17,760 nucleotides of DNA from Candidatus Symbiobacter sp. (GCA_030054015.1 JASGCR010000009.1:1-17760), one strand, 5' to 3'. Counted from the stretch's first letter, positions 1 through 8,131 are shown. The notes: generated by a model from the letters alone, not told the origin. Translations and numbers: made by a program.

Positions 1-126
1 GCCGCGAAGCGGCATAAATCTGTCGGGTAATCCCCCAGGAGTATTATTCCCCAAATGCCTGGGGGATTACCCAACTCAGACTGCAAGCGGATTCCCGCTT
101 GCAGTCTGGTGGGTAATGACGCTCCC
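1..126. repeat. R1 palindromic repeat element, copy A (left end cut by the window)
   Basis: Three consecutive stem-loops can be read. A short stem GCCGC/GCGGC lies at 1-13. A 15-bp perfect stem follows, GGGTAATCCCCCAGG (25-39) with CCTGGGGGATTACCC (58-72). Then a 14-bp perfect stem, CAGACTGCAAGCGG (77-90) with its complement at 95-108 and the loop ATTC. The element ends with GGGTAATGACGCTCCC (111-126), which matches the terminal repeat of copies B and C. The outer stems are in the opposite order to copies B and C. The left terminus lies at or before the window edge. The element sits just upstream of the atp operon. Confidence 0.85.
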
Positions 127-293
127 TTTTCTCGCGTCCTTTTTTCTGGCGACAAAATAAATCTTGACGGGCGGTAAGGACAGCTCTTGAAATTTTTTTA
201 CAAATGGTGCATTAACACGGCGAAATCGTATAAGTTCGGACTATGGATAAAATTAAGGCGGGGGTGATCCCGCCCAAGATGAAAGAGGGCGGC

Positions 294-889
294 ATGGAAC
301 ACCAGGACGTTGCGATTAAACGGGAAAATCTCTATAGTGACCGAGCGGGCTTTGGCCTGGTCGGGCGCTATGTCCAGGCCCTGGTTGAGCTGGCGAATGA
401 GCAAAAACTCCTGGCCCAAACCGCCCAGGATTGTGACCGACTGAGCCAAGCCATCCAACACGTGCCAGGCCTCAAGGCATTTGTCCACAATCCGGCATGG
501 ACGCATCAGGCGGCGGCGGGGGTGATGCGGCAAGTTACGGCACCGCTTAAACTCTCGCCCTTGACCGAGAAATTTATTGGGTTGGTGGTGTCCAAGGGAC
601 GATTAGCCTATCTTCCGGCCATGCTGGATGAATTCGCCGCCGCCTGTCGCCGCCAAGCGGGCGAACTTGATGCCGAAATCGTGACCGCCACGCCCTTAAG
701 CCAAAGCCAAGCCGATCAGGTGCAAAAAACGATCGAGCAAAGCTTGGGGGTTAAACTCCATCTCGATTGCGCGGTCGAGCCAAAATTAATCGGCGGGATG
801 GTGTTGCGGCTTGGTACCTGGATGATTGATTTTTCGCTGCAAAATAAATTAAATCGCTTGCAACAAGTCTTACAACGAGAGGGTGCGTG

Positions 890-890
<1 letters not shown>
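294..890 (+). CDS. atpH: F1 ATP synthase subunit delta (AtpH)
   Basis: Delta is the peripheral-stalk subunit that joins the top of the F1 head to subunit b of F0 at the inner membrane. The roughly 198-residue product has the usual bacterial length. Its N-terminal helical domain begins at the GLVGRYVQALVELA segment. Its C-terminal part has the family ending around GVKLHLDCAVEPKLIGGMVL and a final helix rich in Lys, Asn and Leu. ATG 294 is preferred because AGAGGG (284-289) lies just upstream and because the sequence becomes family-like only after it. ATG codons at 243 and 279 are in frame but lack a good ribosome site. It is the first gene of the atpHAG-DC cluster, and its stop overlaps the atpA start as TGATG. 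The family is clear; only the start is uncertain. Confidence 0.93.
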
Positions 891-2419
<1,529 letters not shown>

Positions 2420-2459
2420 TCAAGATGTCATGCCCCTTTTTTTCTGGTAACTGAAAAAA

Positions 2460-3413
2460 ATGCCCAGCTTAAAAGCCCTGCGAAACCGCATCACGAGCGT
2501 CAAATCGACGCGCAAAATTACCTCGGCCATGAAAATGGTGTCGGCGGCCAAATTGAAACGCTCGCAAGATGCGGCGGTGGCGGCAAGACCTTATGCTGAC
2601 CGCATGGAGGCGTTGGTGGCGTCTTTGGCCACCAAAATAACCGGCGAAAAACCGCCTTTGATTAAAGGCAGGGAAATGCGCGAGGGGCAAAGCGAGAAAC
2701 ATTTGATCATTGTCGCCACGGCGGATCGCGGTTTGTGCGGGGCGTTCAACGCCGCTATCATCCGCGACACGCGGGCCTTGATCAAGCAATTACAGGCGGA
2801 TGGGAAAACCGTGTCGCTTTATTGCGTTGGCCGCAAGGGGCGGGATGCGTTGCGGCGCGATTTCGGCACGATCATGCGCCACAGCCAGGAATTGGGCAAT
2901 AAAAAGAAACTTCCCTTTGCCGATGCCGCCGAAATTGCCGATCGCGCCCGCCAATGGTTCGAGGCGGGGGAGATCGACGCGGCGACTTTGATTTATGCCC
3001 ATTTCCGCTCGGCGATTGCCCAGGTGGTGACGCGTCAGTCCCTCATTCCGGCCAAAATCCCCGACCAGGGCGCATTGGACGCAAAATTCGCCGAACGGGA
3101 ACGCGCGCACAAAATCAATCCGCATTCGGTGGGTGAGAAATTGGCGGCCGATCCGCCTTTGGTTGCCGATTATGAGCCGGATGAAGATTCCTTGCTCGCC
3201 ACCATGTTGCCGCGCAATTTGGCGGTGCAGGTTTATCGCGCTTTGCTCGAAAATGCCGCCTCGGAACAAGGCGCGCGCATGACCGCGATGGACAATGCCA
3301 CCCGCAATGCCGGCGATATGATCTCCCGCCTAACCTTAAATTACAACCGTACCCGCCAAGCCGTGATCACCAAGGAATTGATCGAAATTATTTCCGGTGC
3401 CGAGGCGGTGTAG
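2460..3413 (+). CDS. atpG: F1 ATP synthase subunit gamma (AtpG)
   Basis: Gamma is the rotating central shaft of F1. The N-terminal helix (LRNRITSVKSTRKITSAMKM) and the C-terminal helix (AMDNATRNAGDMISRLTLNY) are the conserved coiled-coil parts and are intact. The central Rossmann-like domain shows ATADRGLCGAFN. At 317 residues it is somewhat longer than the roughly 290 usual for the family. The extra length seems to lie in residues about 195-240, a charged stretch (DAKFAERERAHKINPHSVG) before LLATMLPRNL. A 40-base gap separates it from atpA, and no clear Shine-Dalgarno is seen before ATG 2460. The start is fixed by the family N-terminus MPSLKALRNRI. The gene is followed not by atpD but by inserted AT-rich genes. 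Confidence 0.96.
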   Translation: MPSLKALRNRITSVKSTRKITSAMKMVSAAKLKRSQDAAVAARPYADRMEALVASLATKITGEKPPLIKGREMREGQSEKHLIIVATADRGLCGAFNAAIIRDTRALIKQLQADGKTVSLYCVGRKGRDALRRDFGTIMRHSQELGNKKKLPFADAAEIADRARQWFEAGEIDAATLIYAHFRSAIAQVVTRQSLIPAKIPDQGALDAKFAERERAHKINPHSVGEKLAADPPLVADYEPDEDSLLATMLPRNLAVQVYRALLENAASEQGARMTAMDNATRNAGDMISRLTLNYNRTRQAVITKELIEIISGAEAV

Positions 3414-3424
3414 GGGGAGATTAA

Positions 3425-4126
3425 ATGGCACTTATAATAGCAATTAATGCACCAATATATTTCCTATTATCAATTTTTCAATTTGGTACTATAAAGGAAT
3501 ATTTTGAAACAACCTTAGGACTAAACTCTTTTTTTGCTAACGCACTCGCTTCTACATCGTCATGGTTCCCGTTGCTTAGCAATATATTAGCATTTTACGC
3601 AGGCCACAAGGTATATTCATTTGGGTATTATTTATTATTCGTGATATGCTTTGCCCCGTTGTTAATGATTATAGGGTCTTTGGTTTTATTTTATATCATA
3701 AAAAAAATATTCAGAATTAATTTAGATGAGGTTAATTTTTTTCCTTTTGGCAATGAGTCCTCTGTTTCTAGATTGAATCGCCTTAATTTTTTTGCATCGA
3801 TAATAATTCTAATTTTTGTTAATTTATCGTCAAGTTTTTATATTAGAGTGTTAATTGAATTAAATATATTTAATTATTACGTAAGTCTTGTTACATCAAT
3901 AATACACTTTATTGTAGTACAAACCTCGTTGATTTACCTATTAATTCAAAGAATTAGAGATATTATACATCTGAATAATTTCTTGATGTATTCTGTAATT
4001 GCGTTTGTTTTATCTAGTAGATTAATTCAAACTTCAATTAATTATATATCTATAGCGTTTACTATATTTGAGTTTCTTTTCATAATAACTTTATTTTTAA
4101 TTAGATCAAAGGGAAAACAAAGATGA
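3425..4126 (+). CDS. Polytopic membrane protein of unknown function, AT-rich insert gene
   Basis: I do not recognise this family. The 233-residue product is very hydrophobic. About five to seven membrane spans can be picked out by eye: near residues 3-20, 45-65, 68-92, 122-145, 150-175 and 185-228. Asn- and Ile-rich loops separate them, and a short basic tail (RSKGKQR) ends the protein. It starts at ATG 3425, 11 bases after the atpG stop, behind a strong site GGGGGAG (3414-3420), so it can be translated from the atp transcript. Its composition differs sharply from the flanking atp genes: bases 3781-3840 contain 12 G or C of 60, against 37 of 60 at 1201-1260 in atpA. The stop overlaps the next gene's start (ATGA), pointing to a coupled pair. 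Foreign origin is inferred. Confidence 0.75.
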   Translation: MALIIAINAPIYFLLSIFQFGTIKEYFETTLGLNSFFANALASTSSWFPLLSNILAFYAGHKVYSFGYYLLFVICFAPLLMIIGSLVLFYIIKKIFRINLDEVNFFPFGNESSVSRLNRLNFFASIIILIFVNLSSSFYIRVLIELNIFNYYVSLVTSIIHFIVVQTSLIYLLIQRIRDIIHLNNFLMYSVIAFVLSSRLIQTSINYISIAFTIFEFLFIITLFLIRSKGKQR

Positions 4127-4479
4127 ATAACAAGATTTTAAGAACAATAAATATTGTCTCAATCCTTCTTTTGTTAATTGCTTTATTTCCAATGAAATAT
4201 TGGTACTATGACATTTTGCGTTTTTGTATATTCTTTGTGTTTTTTCTTTATGTTGTATTCTTTAGAATGTCAAACCAGAACAAATTCTTGCTTGGAGCGA
4301 TTGCTTTTGCGGTACTGTACAATCCGATCATAAAAATCCATTTTACAAAACATATTTGGCAAGGTATAAATGTGGCTTCTGCCATTTTTCTTGTCATGAT
4401 TCTTATCAATTTTCTTCCGACGGCTAGAAACAGAATTGAAAATAAAAAAATGACTTTATTGGAGAAGAATACGAACTAA
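4123..4479 (+). CDS. DUF6804-like small membrane protein
   Basis: The 118-residue protein has about four hydrophobic segments: residues about 8-24, 30-48, 56-68 and 83-100. The motif YYDILRF near residue 27, followed by YNPIIKIHF and a WQGINVASAIF segment, matches my recollection of the DUF6804 family (small four-helix membrane proteins of unknown role). No catalytic residues can be named. ATG 4123 overlaps the stop of the upstream membrane gene by four bases (ATGA), so the two are probably produced together and may interact (inference). Base composition is AT-rich like its partner. The last 15 residues are polar and likely cytosolic. Confidence 0.7.
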   Translation: MNNKILRTINIVSILLLLIALFPMKYWYYDILRFCIFFVFFLYVVFFRMSNQNKFLLGAIAFAVLYNPIIKIHFTKHIWQGINVASAIFLVMILINFLPTARNRIENKKMTLLEKNTN

Positions 4480-4508
4480 AAAATAGTGACCATTGAGTAA
4501 CTCACTTT

Positions 4509-4598
4509 CGCGTCATTGCGAGCGTAGCGAAGCAATCCATAAAAAATCAAAATCTTAACTAATTTCATGGATTGCTTCGCTTCGCTCGCAATGACGCG
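4509..4598. repeat. R2 long palindrome (32-bp arms), intergenic
   Basis: The left arm 4509-4540 and right arm 4567-4598 are reverse complements over 32 bases with a single mismatch (GAGCGTAGCG against CGCTTCGCTC). A 26-base AT-rich loop separates them. The core reads TCATTGCGAGCG ... GAAGCAATCCAT. Palindromes with this core recur between genes in many unrelated bacterial genomes (general knowledge, not checked here). On RNA it would form a very stable hairpin between the membrane-gene pair and the HEPN-type gene. A related, more elaborate copy lies at 9415-9521. Confidence 0.9.
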
Positions 4599-4679
4599 AG
4601 ATTTAATTAATCAACGTCTCAAAAATAAAAACTCCACTTGATTTCATTTTCTGCCTTTTAATCTTTGACAGGTCATAAA

Positions 4680-5108
4680 ATGGCACACTCACTAACTACC
4701 GATTTATTAGAAAAAGCGACCGCAACCCTGATCAAGGGTCATGCGATTTATTGTGATCGTCTCACAAAAAATACCGATGAGCCCGAATTGGAACTTTATC
4801 GTGATTCGGTGGTGAAACGATTCGAATATACCTTTGAAACGGCACAAAAATTGATAAAAAAACAGCTGTCACATCGCCAGGGAAATCAAGGCTATAAAAA
4901 TCGCAAACATTTATACAATGTGGCCATGCGCTTGAACTTGATAAAATCTGATCTCGACTGGATTAAATTTCGTGACCTGCGTGAACGTTTATTGCAAGAT
5001 TACGAATTTGAATTTGCCGATCAAGCCATAGCTGAAGTTCCGGCGTTTTTGAACGCGCTTGAGGATACGATGCAACGTTTGCGCCGGATGGAACAAAAAT
5101 CTCTTTGA
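4680..5108 (+). CDS. Orphan HEPN-type protein, HI0074-like nucleotidyltransferase substrate-binding family
   Basis: Members of this all-helical family usually pair with a small MNT nucleotidyltransferase, several pairs forming HEPN/MNT toxin-antitoxin systems. The segment RDSVVKRFEYTFETAQKLIK (residues 41-60) matches the family signature, and LNLIKSDLDWIKFRDL (85-100) fits the conserved third-helix region. The usual RX4HXY active site appears here as R101-ERLL-Q106-D-Y108: the histidine is replaced by glutamine while Arg and Tyr remain. No nucleotidyltransferase gene is adjacent. ATG 4680 follows AGG at 4670-4672; a TTG at 4665 in frame is less likely. Length is 142 residues, normal for the family. 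The protein is probably inactive as an RNase or repurposed (inference). Base composition is closer to the host genome than that of the two preceding membrane genes. Confidence 0.78.
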   Translation: MAHSLTTDLLEKATATLIKGHAIYCDRLTKNTDEPELELYRDSVVKRFEYTFETAQKLIKKQLSHRQGNQGYKNRKHLYNVAMRLNLIKSDLDWIKFRDLRERLLQDYEFEFADQAIAEVPAFLNALEDTMQRLRRMEQKSL

Positions 5109-5265
5109 CGCGGGTGACTGAAAAAAATATATCCCGAACCCTCTAATTTTTAAAACCCCCGCGTGGGTAAAAAATTACTGTTTCATTCCTTGGCGAAATT
5201 GGTATAGATAGAGTGATTTTTGTACGCTTTAAACCCATGCCAATGTTTCACGACAGACGGAGAAA

Positions 5266-6711
5266 ATGATGACCACCCAACCCACGGCTTCAACAAAATC
5301 AAAAGACGGAAAAGTAACCCAGGTGATTGGCGCGGTTGTCGATGTGGCATTTGAAGATGCCTTGCCGGAAATGCAAAACGCCCTCCATATCCAACATCAA
5401 GGGAAAACCTTGGTGCTTGAGGTGGCGCAGCATCTGGGGCAACATGCGGTCCGCACGATTGCGATGGATTCAACCGACGGCCTGGTGCGCGGTACCAAGG
5501 TCACGGATACGGGCGAGCCGATTCGGGTGCCGGTCGGCCCTGGGACACTTGGTCGCATCCTCAATGTGATTGGCGAGCCGATTGACGAACGCGGCCCGGT
5601 GCAATCAACCCAAACTTTGCCGATTCATCGCCAAGCCCCGTCTTATGCCGAACAATCGACCGACTCGCAAATTTTGGTCACCGGCATCAAAGTCGTGGAC
5701 TTGCTGGCGCCTTATGCGCGGGGCGGCAAAATTGGTTTGTTTGGCGGGGCGGGGGTCGGCAAAACCGTGCTGATCCAGGAATTGATCAATAATGTGGCCA
5801 AGGCGCATGGCGGTTTCTCGGTCTTTGCCGGGGTGGGGGAGCGTACCCGCGAAGGCAATGATCTTTATCACGAAATGATCGATTCGGGCGTGATCAAAAT
5901 CGATGGGCCGGGGTCAAAGGTCGCCCTGGTGTACGGGCAAATGAATGAACCGCCTGGCGCACGGGCGCGGGTGGGTTTGACCGGATTGACTTTGGCGGAA
6001 TATTTCCGTGATGCCGAGGGCCAGGACGTGTTGTTCTTTGTCGATAATATCTTCCGTTTCACCCAGGCGGGGTCGGAAGTGTCGGCTTTGTTGGGGCGCA
6101 TTCCGTCGGCGGTGGGGTATCAACCGACTTTGGCGACCGATATGGGTGGCTTGCAAGAACGGATTACCTCGACCAAATCGGGGTCGATCACTTCGGTGCA
6201 GGCGATTTACGTGCCGGCGGATGACTTGACCGACCCGGCCCCGGCGACATCCTTTGCCCATTTGGATGCGACCACGGTGTTGAACCGCCAAATTGCCGAA
6301 TTGGGGATTTACCCGGCGGTCGATCCGCTCGATTCGACCAGCCGTGTGCTTGACCCGCGCATTGTCGGCCAGGAACATTACCAAACCGCCCGCGATGTTC
6401 AACGTGTGTTGCAATCTTACAAATCGCTGCAAGACATTATCGCCATTTTGGGCATTGACGAATTGTCCGAAGAAGACCGCTTGGTCGTGGCGCGTGCCCG
6501 CAAAATCCAACGTTTCTTGTCGCAACCCTTCCATGTGGCCGAGGTGTTTACCGGCTCGCCTGGTGTGTTTGTCGATCTGGCGGACACCATTAAGGGCTTC
6601 CGCGAAATCGTCGATGGGGCGCATGATAATCTGCCCGAATCCGCGTTCTACATGGTCGGTACGATTGAGGCGGCGGTCGAAAAAGGCCAGAAAATGGCAA
6701 AGGCGGCGTAA
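5266..6711 (+). CDS. atpD: F1 ATP synthase subunit beta (AtpD)
   Basis: Beta carries the catalytic sites for ATP synthesis and hydrolysis in F1. The P-loop GGAGVGKT is at residues 160-167. The catalytic glutamate is E192 in GVGERTREGND, and the DELSEED lever is at 398-404. Length (481) is normal, with a slightly extended, Thr/Ser-rich N-terminus before GKVTQVIGAVVDVAF. Two ATGs are in tandem at 5266 and 5269. GGAG at 5259-5262 is better spaced for 5269, so the first Met may not be used. Normally atpD follows atpG closely; here about 1.85 kb of inserted DNA separates them. It may therefore need its own promoter, and a TATAGA sits at 5203-5208 without a convincing -35. atpC follows two bases after the stop. 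Confidence 0.97.
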   Translation: MMTTQPTASTKSKDGKVTQVIGAVVDVAFEDALPEMQNALHIQHQGKTLVLEVAQHLGQHAVRTIAMDSTDGLVRGTKVTDTGEPIRVPVGPGTLGRILNVIGEPIDERGPVQSTQTLPIHRQAPSYAEQSTDSQILVTGIKVVDLLAPYARGGKIGLFGGAGVGKTVLIQELINNVAKAHGGFSVFAGVGERTREGNDLYHEMIDSGVIKIDGPGSKVALVYGQMNEPPGARARVGLTGLTLAEYFRDAEGQDVLFFVDNIFRFTQAGSEVSALLGRIPSAVGYQPTLATDMGGLQERITSTKSGSITSVQAIYVPADDLTDPAPATSFAHLDATTVLNRQIAELGIYPAVDPLDSTSRVLDPRIVGQEHYQTARDVQRVLQSYKSLQDIIAILGIDELSEEDRLVVARARKIQRFLSQPFHVAEVFTGSPGVFVDLADTIKGFREIVDGAHDNLPESAFYMVGTIEAAVEKGQKMAKAA

Positions 6712-6713
6712 TT

Positions 6714-7139
6714 ATGGCAACCGAACCAAGTGTTTCATCCCATGCCGCGTCATTTCACCTGGAATTGGTGACGCCTGAGAAAATCGTGTTCAATCGCCGC
6801 GTCGCGGCGGTGACTTTGCCCGCGTCGGAGGGGGTGATGCAAATATTGCCCGGTCACGCGCCGGTGATCCTGGCCTTGCGGCCTGGGGTGGTGGACATCC
6901 TGGACGGGGCGGCCAAAACCCCGCCTGAGAAATTTTTTGTCGAGGGCGGTTTTGCCGAAATATCCCAGGATCGGTGCGTGTTGTTGCTTGAAAATGCGGT
7001 GACCACAAGCAGCATCGACCCGAAATCTGTGGCCGAGCGTCTCGCCGCCCTTCCCCCTGATGCCGCGCCGCTTTCGACGGAATTGCCCGCCACCGGCCAC
7101 TGGCCCGCGCGGCTTGTCCTCCAGGCGATGATAGAATAG
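6714..7139 (+). CDS. atpC: F1 ATP synthase subunit epsilon (AtpC)
   Basis: Epsilon sits on the central stalk with gamma and regulates ATP hydrolysis. The N-terminal beta-sandwich is recognisable from FHLELVTPEKIVFNRRVAAVTLPASEG, ILPGHAPVILALRPG and FFVEGGFAEISQDRCVLLLENA. The C-terminal helical part is short and Pro/Ala-rich (PPDAAPLSTELPATG), so the inhibitory C-terminal helices look reduced. The 141-residue length is within the alphaproteobacterial range. ATG 6714 lies two bases after the atpD stop, with AAGGCGG in the end of atpD as ribosome site. The TAG stop (7137-7139) overlaps the first bases of an R1 terminal repeat, which begins AGCGTCATTACCC at 7138. Confidence 0.95.
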   Translation: MATEPSVSSHAASFHLELVTPEKIVFNRRVAAVTLPASEGVMQILPGHAPVILALRPGVVDILDGAAKTPPEKFFVEGGFAEISQDRCVLLLENAVTTSSIDPKSVAERLAALPPDAAPLSTELPATGHWPARLVLQAMIE

Positions 7140-7187
7140 CGTCATTACCCGCCGCAAAAAAGTGGGAACGGAAAAAAAGGGAGCGTC
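7138..7187. repeat. R1 terminal-repeat fragments left of copy B
   Basis: AGCGTCATTACCCGCCG (7138-7154) matches the R1 terminus. A second, shorter piece, AAAAAAAGGGAGCGTCAA, lies around 7172-7189. They are partial ends stacked outside the complete element B, mirrored by extra right-hand ends after copy C. They suggest repeated insertion into, or slippage of, the same sequence. Confidence 0.7.
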
Positions 7188-7210
7188 AAAAAGGGACGGC
7201 GGAAAAAAAG

Positions 7211-7351
7211 GGAGCGTCATTACCCGCCGGAGTGCAAGCGGGAATCCGCTTGCACTCCGAGTCGGGTAATCCCCCAGGAGTATTATTCCTTAAAACTCCT
7301 GGGGGATTACCCGACTCGCCGCATAAATGCGGCGGCGGGTAATGACGCTCC
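7211..7351. repeat. R1 palindromic repeat element, copy B
   Basis: This 141-bp element has perfect 19-bp terminal inverted repeats: GGAGCGTCATTACCCGCCG (7211-7229) and its complement at 7333-7351. Inside are three stem-loops. One has 13-bp arms 7229-7241/7246-7258 with loop GAAT. The central one has 23-bp arms 7258-7280/7296-7318. The third has 7-bp arms around 7318-7333 (GCCGCAT/ATGCGGC). A-tracts precede it and pyrimidine-rich sequence follows, so it may terminate transcription in both directions. Bases 7199-7315 match 7737-7853 of copy C at 115 of 117 positions; both differences lie in the loop of the central hairpin. Confidence 0.9.
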
Positions 7352-7391
7352 TCTTTCTGACGCTCTTTTTAGCGGTGTAAGGAAAACTTCA

Positions 7392-7691
7392 ATGCCCAGG
7401 GCGTATATCGCTGTTTACATAATGACGAATGCTCATAATACGGTGCTTTACATTGGCGTAACCAGCGATTTGTTCGCCAGAGTGACGCAGCACAAAGAAC
7501 AACGTACTAAAAGTTTTACCAAAAAATATAACCTCAATAAACTGGTATGGTACGAACCGTACGAAGCAATCATTGACGCGATTAATCGAGAAACTTTCTT
7601 GAAAAAGCGATTGACGCGGCAGCAAAAAATCGAATTGATTGAGAAGCTAAATCCCGAATGGAAGGATTTGTACCTCACGCTTAATAATTAA
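7392..7691 (+). CDS. Small GIY-YIG nuclease-domain protein
   Basis: This is a stand-alone GIY-YIG domain of 99 residues. The motif halves are VYIM (Tyr9) and LYIGV (Tyr20, Gly22), followed by catalytic Arg30 in DLFARVTQH and the metal-binding Glu67 in AINRETFLKKR. The ending IELIEKLNPEWKDLY is typical of the short single-domain GIY-YIG family. Its members are often multicopy and poorly characterised; they may act as DNA endonucleases or repair-type nucleases (family knowledge). All recognisable catalytic positions are present, so it is probably active. ATG 7392 follows AAGGAAA (7379-7385). The gene is enclosed by R1 copies B and C, and its base composition is more AT-rich than that of the atp genes. 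This suggests it arrived or moved with the repeats (inference). Confidence 0.9.
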   Translation: MPRAYIAVYIMTNAHNTVLYIGVTSDLFARVTQHKEQRTKSFTKKYNLNKLVWYEPYEAIIDAINRETFLKKRLTRQQKIELIEKLNPEWKDLYLTLNN

Positions 7692-7740
7692 ATAATCAAT
7701 CGAGCTGCAAACGAAGGGGAGCGAAAAAAAGGTAAAGCGG

Positions 7741-7894
7741 AAAAAAAGGGAGCGTCATTACCCGCCGGAGTGCAAGCGGGAATCCGCTTGCACTCCGAGT
7801 CGGGTAATCCCCCAGGAGTATTATTCATCAAAACTCCTGGGGGATTACCCGACCGTTTGCTCCGCAAACGGCGGGTAATGACGCTCCCTTTTTT
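7741..7894. repeat. R1 palindromic repeat element, copy C
   Basis: The core matches copy B. Here the terminal inverted repeat extends to 26 bp, 7742-7767 paired with 7869-7894: six A or T plus GGGAGCGTCATTACCCGCCG. Internal stems are GGAGTGCAAGCGG with its complement, the central GTCGGGTAATCCCCCAGGAG stem, and a right-hand stem CCGTTTGC/GCAAACGG that differs from the GCCGCAT stem of copy B. The poly-A start and poly-T end give it the form of a bidirectional intrinsic terminator. It lies 3' of the GIY-YIG gene. Confidence 0.9.
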
Positions 7895-7910
7895 CCCGCT
7901 CTTTGCGCGG

Positions 7911-7971
7911 CGGCGGGTAATGACGCTCCCTTTTTTTCCGCTCTTTCGCGCCGCAAACGGCGGGTAATGCC
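7911..7971. repeat. R1 right-end fragments in tandem after copy C
   Basis: CGGCGGGTAATGACGCTCC occurs again at 7911-7929, and CGGCGGGTAATG at 7958-7969. Each is separated by a CCGCTCTTT-containing spacer. They are extra copies of the R1 right terminus, matching the extra left termini found before copy B. Confidence 0.75.
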
Positions 7972-8087
7972 GTACACCCCCCTCCACCCCCGTGCGAAAT
8001 AAACAGGTCAGAGATTCAATCCGCATAAACCATAACAACCTGTAACATTTATATTGCAACCTGAAAAAGAATTTGATAATAAAATAA

Positions 8088-8114
8088 CACGGCAATAGCC
8101 GTGGTTAATTTTTT
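8088..8114 (+). promoter_or_regulatory. Terminator-like hairpin in the flagellin leader
   Basis: CACGGC (8088-8093), loop AATA and GCCGTG (8098-8103) form a 6-bp stem that can be extended with TAA/TTA. A T-rich run ending in TTTTTT (8109-8114) follows. It lies directly before the ribosome site AAGGGGA (8118-8124). It could terminate or attenuate transcription into the flagellin gene, or stabilise the leader; the sequence alone does not decide. Confidence 0.5.
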
Positions 8115-8131
8115 CCAAAGGGGAAGCTATC

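Noticed and set aside
1..126. R1 stem-loops considered as a CRISPR array.
   Set aside because: There are no regularly spaced identical repeats with unique spacers; the structure is a chain of different palindromes with terminal inverted repeats.
164..234. Possible promoter for the atp operon (TTGACG 164-169, TTGAAA 187-192, TATAAG 229-234).
   Set aside because: No pair of -35 and -10 hexamers with acceptable spacing and similarity could be formed, so it is not listed as a feature.
2446..5128. GGTAACTGAAAAAAAT before atpG (2446-2461) resembles GGTGACTGAAAAAAAT after the HEPN-type gene (5113-5128), suggesting a target duplication around the insert.
   Set aside because: The match is largely an A-run, and the first copy lies before atpG rather than at the insert boundary, so it does not bracket the inserted DNA. 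Chance is the simpler explanation.
6750..7220. Minus-strand open frame opposite atpC running into the R1 repeats.
   Set aside because: It is antisense to a clear atpC gene and partly encoded by repeat DNA; nothing supports expression.
7688..8095. Open frames through the R1 block on both strands, up to 135 codons.
   Set aside because: They run across palindromic repeat DNA, are low-complexity and repeat-like when translated, have no ribosome site, and resemble no protein family.
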